The notes under the pieces were generated by a model. That model saw nothing but the letters and a program-made list of their open reading frames with translations, was not told the DNA's origin and did no database searches. This document shows, piece by piece, positions 18,857 to 27,759 of a stretch of 64,000 bases of DNA. This stretch comes from Leptospiraceae bacterium. GTDB taxonomy: Bacteria > Spirochaetota > Leptospiria > Leptospirales > Leptospiraceae. How positions within the stretch are numbered: the first letter of the stretch is position 1; the number at the start of each line of letters is the position of its first letter. The stretch lies in assembly GCA_024233865.1 (NCBI GenBank), contig JACKPA010000006.1:186001-250000 (forward strand), in the 5' to 3' direction. A program made the translations under genes and the position numbers.

Positions 18857-20413
18857 TCATTTTTTCCTATTGTAAAAAATAAAAGAGAGTAAAAACAAAA
18901 GTGCTAGAATTGCATAAGCAATGGAAAATTCGGTGAAAGCCGGAAAAGTGAAATTATTCAAAACCGCGTTGCCTTTCAAAGAATAAGAATGAATAACACC
19001 TATGGATGCAAAAACTCCAGCGGCTAAAGACCAATAAAATGCCTTTAAAAAATCTTTTTCAATTATAAAAACACAAACGGAAGCCCAAATCATAGACGTT
19101 AATAAAAAACCCTGGGATAAAGAAATAAGTCCGTTCATAGAAAATGGTAATATCATAATACCAGTTTCTTGCATACTCGTCTCTAAGTTACCATTTAAAA
19201 GGCTAAAAACACCTGTGACCAATAAGACTCCCCACCCGGCTAAAGACGGTAAAAGCCCCACAACAGCCGCTGGGGAATGATGGCTGGGAGAAGATTCAAA
19301 AGCCTGGGAACCTATAATAATTCCAATCCAAAGTACAATTGCCATTCCGGCTTCTATGGGTATCAAGGCTTGTAAAACACCCATCAATCCGAATAAGCAT
19401 ACAATGGTCATAAAGGTTCCGTTTAAAACGGAATATCCGCTTCTTGCCCCCAAAGCTTTCCAACCAGGGTGTCCGATGTAAATCGTTGTTGGGAATGGAG
19501 AGCCGACAAAAGAACCAATAATTGTACCAATTCCATTCACTGCTAAAGAATCTCTGGTATTATATTTATCGCCAACAGCTTCTGCTGATTCAATGTTTTG
19601 GAGTGAGCCAATTACATTAAAAATACCCATGGGGATAATAATGGAAGCATACAAACCCAAATTTTCACTACCAAAGATGGAAAAAATTTCCCTAATAGAA
19701 AATACCGGTAGGAAAAATCCAAAATGATCTACTGATTTTGATAAATTAGAAATATCCATCATGGGTTTTCCCCAAAAACCGGATAGCCAAGCAAGTGCCG
19801 TTCCGGCTAAAACAGATACCAATCCACCCGGAATCCGGAAAGGAAAAACAACTTTTCCGAAATATTGCAATAATATAATTCCAAAGGGTAAAAAAGCAAC
19901 CAAAGGATTTTGGAATGTTTTAAGTATAAAATCCATGGAAATAAACGTCATTGCAATACCGGCTAAAGTTGAAAGTAACGCAGCTCTTGGAGTTACTCTT
20001 CTGATTTTTTCTGCTATAAAAGCACCGCCTAATTCTATCAAACCGCTTAAAAAACTGGCCGCCAAGCCAACCTTCCAAGCCATTTGGTAGTCTCCGGTAG
20101 ATTTATAAATGGGAAAAATGATAAAAAAGATAAAAGCAAACAAAGATACGGTATTAACACCATAAGGTAGAGCCGTTACATCTTCCCGGCTTTCCTTTAG
20201 CGAAAGTTTATAAGATTGATAAGAGTAAAAAAGGTTACCAATTAAGAGAGAAATTCCAATCCCAGGTAAAATACTTTTATAAATAAAATGCATCGGAAAG
20301 CCACATAAACCGCTAAGTAAGGCAATTAGTACCAGCAACTGGATTAGGTTGTCAACAAACAAACCAAAAAAACCGTCAATATCACCCGAAACTACCCATT
20401 TGAATTTATTCAT
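18857..20413 (-). CDS. xanthine/uracil/AzgA-type permease
   Basis: This is a polytopic membrane protein of 518 residues with about 12-14 hydrophobic segments. Signatures of the nucleobase-cation symporter-2 group are visible: DVTALPYGVNT, the TPRAALLSTLAGIA stretch, and a QNIESAEAVGDKY motif resembling the QN-x-G motif. It probably imports a nucleobase or related anion with a coupling ion. It overlaps the upstream SspB-like gene by eight bases, an odd pairing that suggests operon packing rather than shared function. Confidence 0.78.
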   Translation of the reverse strand: MNKFKWVVSGDIDGFFGLFVDNLIQLLVLIALLSGLCGFPMHFIYKSILPGIGISLLIGNLFYSYQSYKLSLKESREDVTALPYGVNTVSLFAFIFFIIFPIYKSTGDYQMAWKVGLAASFLSGLIELGGAFIAEKIRRVTPRAALLSTLAGIAMTFISMDFILKTFQNPLVAFLPFGIILLQYFGKVVFPFRIPGGLVSVLAGTALAWLSGFWGKPMMDISNLSKSVDHFGFFLPVFSIREIFSIFGSENLGLYASIIIPMGIFNVIGSLQNIESAEAVGDKYNTRDSLAVNGIGTIIGSFVGSPFPTTIYIGHPGWKALGARSGYSVLNGTFMTIVCLFGLMGVLQALIPIEAGMAIVLWIGIIIGSQAFESSPSHHSPAAVVGLLPSLAGWGVLLVTGVFSLLNGNLETSMQETGIMILPFSMNGLISLSQGFLLTSMIWASVCVFIIEKDFLKAFYWSLAAGVFASIGVIHSYSLKGNAVLNNFTFPAFTEFSIAYAILALLFLLSFIFYNRKK

Positions 20414-20858
20414 CTTTATGTCTTTTTGCTCCGAAATCTACTTGAATTACTTTTGAATCCTTTATGTGCTTTTTATTTTCTTGTTCTTCTGTGTAATCTG
20501 AAAAATCTATGTTTTCGGTAAAAACTTTCATTTTAATAACCGAATTTTGGTTCTTATCGTATATACCAAAAATACAGTCCCAAGGTACAATTAGTTTTTC
20601 CCAGGTATATCCGAATTGTAATTCCGCATACAAGTATTCCGGTTGCGAAGATATGCTTTTAACCGCATGAGGACCAAAAACCAAAACAATACCGGATTCG
20701 TTTTCATTCCCCACAAGCCCTCTTTTTCCAATTTCGAGGTTGGGATGCGGAAGAATATGAATATAAAATGTTCCGAATTTTTCCCAAAACAAATCGAATA
20801 TACTTGCTTTGAATTCTCTTAGAGTTTTTATTTCTTCTATTTTTAAATTTTCATCCAT
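20406..20858 (-). CDS. SspB-like ClpXP adaptor protein
   Basis: A protein of 150 residues. The segment from about residue 45 to 110 follows the SspB fold pattern: a GLVG-NENESGIVLVF strand pair, a hydrophobic core and the LIVPWDCIFGIYD stretch equivalent to the VP-x-x-A-IYA motif. A flexible acidic linker then ends in a basic, hydrophobic tail (VIQVDFGAKRHK), which would be the ClpX-docking peptide. SspB delivers ssrA-tagged peptides to ClpXP. Similarity was judged by eye and is moderate. Confidence 0.55.
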   Translation of the reverse strand: MDENLKIEEIKTLREFKASIFDLFWEKFGTFYIHILPHPNLEIGKRGLVGNENESGIVLVFGPHAVKSISSQPEYLYAELQFGYTWEKLIVPWDCIFGIYDKNQNSVIKMKVFTENIDFSDYTEEQENKKHIKDSKVIQVDFGAKRHKDE

Positions 20859-21062
20859 GTAATTACCTTTCGGAGGCTATATCAGAATTAAAGCTTTTTT
20901 CATTTCTATTTTTAATTTTATAACAAATCTTTTAGCAAGCAAAATTATGATTTTTAAATTAGTCAACATTTTATTTGTTCTCTTATATTGGTTTATTGGA
21001 AAATGGATGGAAAGCAGATATGAGTAATGATTTGGGAAAGTTTTTTCTAAAAAAATGAAGAC

Positions 21063-21091
21063 TTGACTTTGTAATAGGGTTGGTCTAATAA
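21063..21091 (+). promoter_or_regulatory. sigma70-type promoter of the NfeD-SPFH operon
   Basis: TTGACT (21063-21068) and TAATAA (21086-21091) are separated by exactly 17 bases, close to the vegetative consensus. The expected start of transcription is near 21098, about 30 bases before the NfeD start codon, which has GAGG at a normal distance. The 200 bases to the left, up to the divergent SspB-like gene, hold nothing else that I can see. Confidence 0.6.
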
Positions 21092-21127
21092 GTCTTATGG
21101 CAAGGGTAATTTTTGAGGTCTTTTTTA

Positions 21128-21646
21128 ATGGATTGGGCTAATTATTCCTATTTATTCTGGATTGCTGCTGGAATTTTTTTAATGTTTATTGAATTAATAG
21201 TTCCCGGAGTATTTATTGTTTTTATAGGAATCGGCGGTGTATTAACCGGTGTTATGACCTATCTTTTTGGATTTGGGATTGTACCACAAGTGATAACATG
21301 GATTTTCAGCTCGTTTTTTATTGTTCTATTAGGTGCTCCTTTGTTAAAAAAAATTTTTCCATCGGATTCAAAATATATTCCACTAAAAGAAGACGATTCT
21401 ATCGGAAAAATTGTTAAGGTTGTTGCAACCGTAAACTCACATGACAATCAAGGTAGGATTCGCTACCAAGGAACAGAATGGAATGCTGTTTGCAAAGGTG
21501 CTGAAATTTCAGTCTCTACCTATGTCAAAATACTTGCCAGAAATAACTTGACTTTTCTAGTTGAAAAAGCAAGCGAATCTGAAGTGGAAAATTTTTTAAA
21601 TTCATTAAAGGATAAAAAGGAACCAATTAAATTTGATTCATTTTAA
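21128..21646 (+). CDS. NfeD-family membrane protein
   Basis: About 172 residues: three to four N-terminal hydrophobic helices (to about residue 80, including FIELIVPGVFIVFIGIGG), then a C-terminal OB-fold (about 95-155) with the GKIVKV and RIRYQGTEWNA strands of the NfeD domain. NfeD proteins partner with stomatin/SPFH proteins, and two such genes follow. The ATG at 21128 is preferred over the TTG at 21113 because of GAGGT upstream. The product likely supports membrane microdomain organisation or quality control. Confidence 0.88.
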   Translation: MDWANYSYLFWIAAGIFLMFIELIVPGVFIVFIGIGGVLTGVMTYLFGFGIVPQVITWIFSSFFIVLLGAPLLKKIFPSDSKYIPLKEDDSIGKIVKVVATVNSHDNQGRIRYQGTEWNAVCKGAEISVSTYVKILARNNLTFLVEKASESEVENFLNSLKDKKEPIKFDSF

Positions 21647-21659
21647 AAAGGAATAGATT

Positions 21660-22604
21660 ATGGATGGTATTTTAATTCTAATCACAATTTTACTGGTTTT
21701 AGCAATAGTTATTATCGTTAAAACATTCATTGTTGTTCCCCAACAATATGCCTATATTAAAGAAAGGTTTGGGAAATACCAAGGGACTTTAAATTCTGGG
21801 TTTTATTTTTTAATTCCGTTTGTAGATAAAATTCATTATAAACATAACCTAAAAGAAATAACCTATGATGTTGACCCGCAAGAATGTATTACGCGGGATA
21901 ACGTTAGTGTGGAAATTGACGGTATATTGTACTTAAAGGTAATTGAACCCAAAAAAGCTTCTTATGGAATAGATCATTACTTAAATGCTTCCATTCAATT
22001 GGCGAAAACAACACTAAGGTCTGAAATAGGCAAGTTAAATTTGGATGATACCTTTGCAGAAAGAGAATCCATTAATTCTCATGTTGTAAACCAGCTAGAC
22101 TCAGCTACTGACCCATGGGGAATTAAGATAACAAGGTATGAAATCAAAAACATTTCTCCTCCTAAGCAAGTTCTGAGTTCCATGGAACAACAAATGAAAG
22201 CCGAAAGAGAAAAAAGGGCTGAAATTACGATTTCCGAAGGAGAAAAGATTTCCAGAATCAATAGGTCTTTAGGAGATAAAAAGGAGGCAATAAATATTTC
22301 CGAAGGAGATAAAATCAGGCTTATCAATGAGGCAGAGGGAAAAGCCGCTGAAATTGAAATGGTTTCTACCGCAACCGCAAATGGTTTAAAAATGGTGTCC
22401 AATGCAATTTCCAAAGACGGTGGTTACGAAGCAGTGGACTTAAGAGTTGCTCAATCTTATTTGGAAAGCGTAGGAAAAATTTTAGCATCTTCCAAAACTT
22501 CCGTTCTGCCTTTACAGGTTGCCAACGTACTTTCGGTATTTGAAGGCTTTTCTAAAGTCACATCCAGCACAAAAGATTCTTTAAAAATGGGAGATAAAAA
22601 ATGA
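21660..22604 (+). CDS. SPFH/Band 7 (stomatin-like) protein A
   Basis: The protein has 314 residues: an N-terminal membrane anchor, an SPFH domain (about 30-190, with VPQQYAYIKERFGKYQGTL and DPWGIKITRYEIKNI), then a charged coiled-coil with repeating SEGEK/SEGDK units and a hydrophobic C-terminal tail. The arrangement matches QmcA/paraslipin. Members form large oligomeric rings in the membrane. The stop overlaps the next SPFH gene by four bases, so the two probably form a hetero-oligomer. Confidence 0.9.
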   Translation: MDGILILITILLVLAIVIIVKTFIVVPQQYAYIKERFGKYQGTLNSGFYFLIPFVDKIHYKHNLKEITYDVDPQECITRDNVSVEIDGILYLKVIEPKKASYGIDHYLNASIQLAKTTLRSEIGKLNLDDTFAERESINSHVVNQLDSATDPWGIKITRYEIKNISPPKQVLSSMEQQMKAEREKRAEITISEGEKISRINRSLGDKKEAINISEGDKIRLINEAEGKAAEIEMVSTATANGLKMVSNAISKDGGYEAVDLRVAQSYLESVGKILASSKTSVLPLQVANVLSVFEGFSKVTSSTKDSLKMGDKK

Positions 22605-23521
22605 TATTTTTATACGTAATATGGGGAATATTTTTCTTATATATCACCTACATGTTTGTTCGTTCCGTTAGGATTGTAAACAACCAGGAAGTTTTAATCG
22701 TAGAAAGATTAGGTCGTTATAACAGTACTTTAGAAGCAGGTTTGCATATTTTAATTCCTTTTATAGATAAGGTGACTTACCATCATACATTAAAGGAGCA
22801 AGCCATTGAAGTTCCACCTCAAATTTGTATCACCAAGGATAACGTTCAAATCAAGGTAGACGGAATTATTTATTTAAAAGTACTAGACCCTCAAAAATCA
22901 AGTTATGGTATTCAAGACTATCGTTTTGCAGCAAGTCAACTAGCGCAAACTACCATGAGGGCAGTAATAGGCGAGCTTGATCTGGACAAAACGTTTGAAT
23001 CCAGAGATTCCATCAATATGAAAATTGTAGAGGTTGTAGATCAAGCCTCTGATCCATGGGGAATCAAAGTCAACAGGTATGAAATTCAAAATTTAAGTCC
23101 ACCAAAAACCGTTTTGGAAGCGATGGAAAAACAAAAAACGGCTGAATTGAACAAAAAAGCTCAAATATCTCTTTCTGAGGGTGACAGAGATTCAAAAATA
23201 AATCGCTCGGAAGGTTTGAAACAGGAAGCCATAAATAAATCCGAAGGTGAAAAACAAAAAAGAATCAATGAAGCAGAAGGAAAAGCAAAAGAAATTGAAG
23301 CTTTGGCAATAGCTACAGCAAAAGGGATCGAATCGATTGCGGAATCAATTATATTAAAAGGTGGAAAAGAAGCAGTACGTTTAAAAATTGCAGAAAATTT
23401 TATTCATCAAATAATGAATATAGCCAAAAGTGATACAAACGTTATTCTACCAATGGATTTAACCAATATCAAAGCGTTTAATGAAGCAATAAAAGATATG
23501 GTTGATTCCAGGGGAGTTTGA
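22601..23521 (+). CDS. SPFH/Band 7 (stomatin-like) protein B
   Basis: The protein has 306 residues and is a paralogue of the preceding gene, with the same order of parts: one N-terminal hydrophobic helix, an SPFH domain (NNQEVLIVERLGRYNSTLEAG, DPWGIKVNRYEIQNL) and a coiled-coil with SEGD/SEGLK repeats. Two adjacent SPFH genes resemble HflK/HflC-style pairing, but sequence and the NfeD neighbour point to the QmcA/stomatin branch. Translation is coupled to gene A through the ATGA overlap. Confidence 0.9.
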   Translation: MIFLYVIWGIFFLYITYMFVRSVRIVNNQEVLIVERLGRYNSTLEAGLHILIPFIDKVTYHHTLKEQAIEVPPQICITKDNVQIKVDGIIYLKVLDPQKSSYGIQDYRFAASQLAQTTMRAVIGELDLDKTFESRDSINMKIVEVVDQASDPWGIKVNRYEIQNLSPPKTVLEAMEKQKTAELNKKAQISLSEGDRDSKINRSEGLKQEAINKSEGEKQKRINEAEGKAKEIEALAIATAKGIESIAESIILKGGKEAVRLKIAENFIHQIMNIAKSDTNVILPMDLTNIKAFNEAIKDMVDSRGV

Positions 23522-23581
23522 ATCTTTTTCTTTTAGAAACATGTTTGGATTTACAAAATTGAAAAAGCGAGAGTGATAAAA

Positions 23582-24373
23582 ATGCCAATTAGCAATGAAG
23601 ATATAGTTGAACTACAAAAGTTACAAAAAATGGTAACACAATTGGAAAATATATTAAAGGTTTCTCATAATGAGGAGCAAAAGCAAAGGGTATCCAAAGA
23701 CTTGGTTAAATACAGAAAAAGGATTTTGGAAATATCACCGGAAGGAATGCCCAGTAACATTTATACTCCTCCACCACAACCTCAACCTACCATATCCAGT
23801 AAAAACAAGGGTGAAGCATCAGATAGCGAAACCAATGATATACTTTCCAATATTGCTGTCCTAAAAATGTGTCCCCATAGCAATGATCAAGAAATCAATT
23901 TACTCGCAACAATAATTACCATTATGGAGAATGAGTATCTTCCTATACTAGGAGAATCTCATATAAAATTGGATTTTTCACATGCTACGGAAAGAGACAA
24001 TGTATTTAAATATATGGAAAACATACGTAGAAATATGAAGGTTTTATCTGAGACAATTGAAGAGTTTGCTTTGGCGGATAAACAAGATTTTAAAGAGCAA
24101 TTGGGGCGTATGAAAAACAAGCAATCTAGGATTTTTATTTCTGAAGCCGGTGATTTGTTTAAAAATTATAGGGACTTTTTGCAAAAGCTAGTAATTGATA
24201 TGGATGCCGGAGGTACTGTAGTCGTGAATTCGGACGAAAAAATACATTTTAACCCAAAATTTGAAAGAGCTACTACTTTGGAAGGTGTGGAAGTAAAAGA
24301 TGCGATAAAGCAATTTTACAATTTTACCAAAGCAGCTTTGTCCAATGTTAATCTCCCTTCGATGAAAAGGTAA
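23582..24373 (+). CDS. hypothetical soluble protein
   Basis: About 263 residues from the ATG at 23582; a GTG at 23573 would add three. It has an N-terminal coiled-coil (about 1-45, rich in Glu/Lys/Gln), a Pro/Gln/Ser linker (about 60-85) and a helical C-terminal domain. The first base of pdxA is the last base of its stop (TAATG), so it is coupled to pdxA. I recognise no family; many spirochaete genomes carry similar linker-rich proteins beside pdxA, but I cannot verify this here. Confidence 0.6.
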   Translation: MPISNEDIVELQKLQKMVTQLENILKVSHNEEQKQRVSKDLVKYRKRILEISPEGMPSNIYTPPPQPQPTISSKNKGEASDSETNDILSNIAVLKMCPHSNDQEINLLATIITIMENEYLPILGESHIKLDFSHATERDNVFKYMENIRRNMKVLSETIEEFALADKQDFKEQLGRMKNKQSRIFISEAGDLFKNYRDFLQKLVIDMDAGGTVVVNSDEKIHFNPKFERATTLEGVEVKDAIKQFYNFTKAALSNVNLPSMKR

Positions 24374-25323
24374 TGAAACCCATTATTATATCCGGAGGTG
24401 ATCCCACTGGAATAGGTGAGGAAATATTTATTGATTCTATAAAGGAATTGCAAAAATTGTCTAAAAGTAGACTTGTAGTTTTTGTTTCTTCAATGAGAAA
24501 TTCAAAGATTTCTCAGTTTGAGCCGATAGAATTAGAAGAAAAAGTAAAAAATCTATCTAAAGGTTTGATTCTTTATAGGTCTAAAGACTTATTAAAAAAT
24601 CGAAAATACGCGAATAAACCAGGGAAACCAAGCGAATTATCTGGAAAAATTGCCTACGACTCATTGCAATTGGCAATTAAATTGCAAAAAAAAATTGGCG
24701 GAAACATGATAACTCTGCCTCTCAGCAAAGAGTGGGTTATAAAAGCTGGTATAAAGAACTTTGTTGGGCACACAGAAACTTTATCAAAAGAATACGGTAA
24801 AGATACTTTTATGATGATGGTGGGACAAAACCTGAGAGTAATACCATTAACGACTCATATTCCTATTGCAAAAGTATCCAAATTCTTAAAAAAGCTAAAA
24901 ATAGATTCCTTGATTCAATCTATTAAAAATAATCAAATGTTTCATAATCCGGTTATTGGATTTTGTGGACTCAATCCTCATGCTGGAGAAAATGGTAAAA
25001 TTGGAAAAGAAGAGATAGAAATTTTAATACCATATATAACAATGATGAAAAAAAATGGTTTAAAGGTAGAAGGTCCTCTTGCGGCTGATTCCGTTTTTAC
25101 AAAACATTGTATGGATAAATATAATTTAATTTTATCTTGCTACCATGACCAGGGGTTAATTCCTTTTAAGGCTTTGGAAGGTTTGAACGGAGTAAACGTC
25201 ACTTTAGGATTGAATTTTATAAGAGTTTCTCCGGATCATGGAACAGCATTTGATATTGCCGGGAAAGGAATGGCAAATTCTACTAGTTTTCAAAAATGTA
25301 TAAAATTATTAAAAGATATGTAG
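24373..25323 (+). CDS. pdxA: 4-hydroxythreonine-4-phosphate dehydrogenase PdxA
   Basis: The enzyme oxidises 4-phospho-hydroxythreonine in vitamin B6 synthesis. The three metal-binding histidines are seen in GHTET, NPHAGE and YHDQGL, and the substrate-site segments GGDPTGIGEE and RVSPDHGTAFD are intact. At 316 residues it has standard length. It implies the DXP-independent-free (PdxA/PdxJ) route to pyridoxal phosphate. It is coupled at its 5' end to the hypothetical gene and followed after seven bases by a small membrane protein gene. Confidence 0.92.
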   Translation: MKPIIISGGDPTGIGEEIFIDSIKELQKLSKSRLVVFVSSMRNSKISQFEPIELEEKVKNLSKGLILYRSKDLLKNRKYANKPGKPSELSGKIAYDSLQLAIKLQKKIGGNMITLPLSKEWVIKAGIKNFVGHTETLSKEYGKDTFMMMVGQNLRVIPLTTHIPIAKVSKFLKKLKIDSLIQSIKNNQMFHNPVIGFCGLNPHAGENGKIGKEEIEILIPYITMMKKNGLKVEGPLAADSVFTKHCMDKYNLILSCYHDQGLIPFKALEGLNGVNVTLGLNFIRVSPDHGTAFDIAGKGMANSTSFQKCIKLLKDM

Positions 25324-25330
25324 AGATTTT

Positions 25331-25762
25331 ATGACTATCATAGATCAAATTACTTTACCCATTTTTATTTTTTGGGGAATCGGATTAATTTTAGTATTCT
25401 TTAGAAGAGATTTGGATTTGCTTTGGAAGTCCTTATTTTTGTTGATATATGCGTTTTATATCTTACAATTTTTTCCTGAGATTTTACTTGGATACCAAAG
25501 GCTTGTTGGCAATTATCCAAAAGAAATTGTAAGTTGGATAAAGGGTATAGGAAAAGTATTTTATTACTTCCTTTTAATCGTTTGGCCAGTCCTTCTTGTC
25601 AGAGTCTTTTATTCCGCATCCGGTTATTTAAGTTTCTTAACCATTCGTTTGATGGTTTTTGCGACATTTTTATATTGGGTATTGTTTTACTGTTTTGTGT
25701 TTTTCAGCGCAGAAATTAACAACTTTTTCAATATTACCCTTATTCGTTTTTTGACTTTATAG
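25331..25762 (+). CDS. small membrane protein of unknown function
   Basis: The protein has 143 residues, with four hydrophobic segments (about 8-24, 33-52, 72-92 and 100-125) and short loops. No conserved motif recognised. It lies seven bases after pdxA and about 30 bases before a lipoprotein gene on the same strand, so it is probably part of that transcript. Confidence 0.6.
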   Translation: MTIIDQITLPIFIFWGIGLILVFFRRDLDLLWKSLFLLIYAFYILQFFPEILLGYQRLVGNYPKEIVSWIKGIGKVFYYFLLIVWPVLLVRVFYSASGYLSFLTIRLMVFATFLYWVLFYCFVFFSAEINNFFNITLIRFLTL

Positions 25763-25795
25763 ATAAATTTGGGTAAGCTTCATAGGGAGATTTAC

Positions 25796-26704
25796 ATGCA
25801 ATTAAAAAAAATAAAATTATTATTTATTACCATTATTTTCTTTTTATTACTTAATAGTTGTACCAAAGAGCTAATTTCAGAAAATAAAAGTGTTCAAATA
25901 TATCTTCAAAACAAAACTCTAATCCTGAACGCTTTAAAAGTTATTCTCTATAGGAATATAGTTTACAGCGGAATAGATCAAGGTAAAACCGTTTTAAATG
26001 TTTTTGACTTTGATCATACTCTTGCGGATACACTGACTATAGTTCCGGTTAAAGGAAAAGATGGAAATATTAGAAAAATTGATTCCAAGTGCTTAGGCTT
26101 AAAAGAGGGAGAAATCCCTGACTATAGCGTTTTTACTCGAGAAGAAGTTTATGATACCGTTCCGGTAAATCCGTCTTTGTTTCGATTGCAAGACGCAGTT
26201 AAACAGAAAGACGTTCTTAATTTTGTTATCACTGCTAGAAGCGATGTTACAACCTACAATGCTTTGTATGAATATTTAGCAGTACATAAGGCAGCTCCCA
26301 ATGGAATTTATGCCATGAACTCTGAAATTATGAACAGGCTATTATGGGAACAAATTAAGCTACCAAGCGATTTAAAGAAATTACCTGAAGGTTTAAAAAA
26401 ACCACTATTAATCGCTGGACTAATTGACTTAATTAACCAAAAAGGTTCCCAAGTTAAATTAGTAAGATACCATGAAGATACGGATGATTATTTGAAGGAA
26501 GGATTAAAATTCTTGCCTATTCAATTTTCAAAAATTCGTTTTGAGTGGTACGATTACATCCGAAGAAAAACCCTAATTGATTTTGAATATTTTGAAGATT
26601 TTTTCGCATTTTCTGAAAATGGAATCAGTTATCGTTCCAATGGCTCTGTTTTTTTACCGGAGGAAATATCAAAATATGACAGCAAAGATTGCCCGGTTCA
26701 ATAA
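25796..26704 (+). CDS. lipoprotein with HAD-like domain
   Basis: About 302 residues from the ATG at 25796, chosen because GGGAG lies eight bases upstream and the product then starts with a lipoprotein signal ending at LLNSC (lipobox). The mature part contains VFDFDHTLADT, the HAD motif I (DxDxT), and FVITARSD, motif II with its Thr. It is therefore likely an extracytoplasmic phosphatase-like lipoprotein related in layout to acid phosphatases. The later motif III/IV residues are not obvious to me, so catalytic activity is likely but not certain. Confidence 0.72.
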   Translation: MQLKKIKLLFITIIFFLLLNSCTKELISENKSVQIYLQNKTLILNALKVILYRNIVYSGIDQGKTVLNVFDFDHTLADTLTIVPVKGKDGNIRKIDSKCLGLKEGEIPDYSVFTREEVYDTVPVNPSLFRLQDAVKQKDVLNFVITARSDVTTYNALYEYLAVHKAAPNGIYAMNSEIMNRLLWEQIKLPSDLKKLPEGLKKPLLIAGLIDLINQKGSQVKLVRYHEDTDDYLKEGLKFLPIQFSKIRFEWYDYIRRKTLIDFEYFEDFFAFSENGISYRSNGSVFLPEEISKYDSKDCPVQ

Positions 26705-26813
26705 TGTACTATGATTAGAATGATTTTCGGGATTACCATGATTTAACTCTTTTGATTTTCAAGGACTTTCTTTATTATATCCGAAAACCACTCTATCTTG
26801 AATAAATTAGTCT

Positions 26814-27263
26814 CTATAAGCCTGGTATTAAAGGTCTAAACCATGGTATACCTATTAAAATTGCTACTAAAGATAAAGAATAGTAGAAAAAGATGGTTCT
26901 ATATCTTGCATAGATAATTTTTTTCTTTTTGTACATTATTTTTGCTAAGTGTATAAAAACTGTAACAAGAAACATTGTAAAACTATGCTCTAAAACAAAA
27001 AACCTTAACGTTGGGTCAGTTACTATAGTTTTAAATTCTTTAAAATTTATTTTTGTTATCGGGCTTAAGAAAAAATACAATATCAGTCCGAGCAAAAATT
27101 GAACATCTACAGCAATAGTGCCAATTAAAAGCATTTTTTCATCTTTGTTAGACCATTCTCGATTTGACATCCAACCTGTAAAAGACTTAAAAACCACATA
27201 GGCAATTATAGCCAAACAAACCCATCTAAAAACATTGTGTAAACTTAAAATTATTGTATGCAT
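26814..27263 (-). CDS. conserved four-helix membrane protein
   Basis: The protein has 149 residues with four hydrophobic helices. The pattern LHNVFRWVCL, the DVQFLLGLILYF segment, VLEHSFTMF, the I-x-H-x-AK motif and the final IPWFRPL correspond to a family common in Bacteroidetes and spirochaetes that is often mislabelled as cytochrome B. The His residues in helices 1, 3 and 4 could bind haem, but that is speculation. It is followed in the minus direction by about 100 bases without a recognisable gene. Confidence 0.65.
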   Translation of the reverse strand: MHTIILSLHNVFRWVCLAIIAYVVFKSFTGWMSNREWSNKDEKMLLIGTIAVDVQFLLGLILYFFLSPITKINFKEFKTIVTDPTLRFFVLEHSFTMFLVTVFIHLAKIMYKKKKIIYARYRTIFFYYSLSLVAILIGIPWFRPLIPGL

Positions 27264-27264
27264 A

Positions 27265-27663
27265 CTATTTCTTTAATAAAATTTTTATATAGTCTAAAAC
27301 ATCAGTTCCCATATAATAAAGGGTAATTGCTGATAGACATACTATTGTTAAAACAATCGGATACAAATAGAATTGCAAGGTAAATAATTTTTTCAATTCT
27401 TTTAAGGCATCCATTAAATATTGAATATCGTTCCCTTGCGTGTCTACAACTAGTTGAAAAGATTTAGCTGCTCTTATTGTCCAAGCTCCCAAAAAAATAT
27501 AGGTAATACCAAAAAAAAAATTAGTTACATCTGAAATAGTGAGAACAATATTATAAAAACCTAAAATAATTCCAAAGACCCCTACATACCTCATCTTGTG
27601 AGCTAGATCGGAAAATATTAAATTTTCCTTCTCGTTGAATTCATAGTTGTCGTTATTTTCCAT
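27265..27663 (-). CDS. small membrane protein of unknown function
   Basis: The protein has 132 residues. The N-terminal 20 are polar and acidic, then come three or four hydrophobic segments with the GIILGFYNIVL and FFFGITYIFLGAW stretches. AAGGA stands in front of the ATG. The gene is one base away from the next membrane protein gene, so the two are probably co-expressed. The start region is divergent from pgi with 96 bases between. Confidence 0.58.
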   Translation of the reverse strand: MENNDNYEFNEKENLIFSDLAHKMRYVGVFGIILGFYNIVLTISDVTNFFFGITYIFLGAWTIRAAKSFQLVVDTQGNDIQYLMDALKELKKLFTLQFYLYPIVLTIVCLSAITLYYMGTDVLDYIKILLKK

Positions 27664-27759
27664 ATATAATTTCCTTAATATATTAGCTTAAACAATAGTT
27701 TAGAATTTTTATTTTTTGTCAAAAATAATATAGTATAGAATGATATTAAGGAAAATGAT

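Noticed and set aside
26705..26813. A short minus-strand coding tail (KIEWFSDIIKKVLENQKS) after the membrane protein gene
   Set aside because: There is no start codon or ribosome-binding site, and the frame is closed by the upstream gene; insufficient evidence for a gene or remnant.
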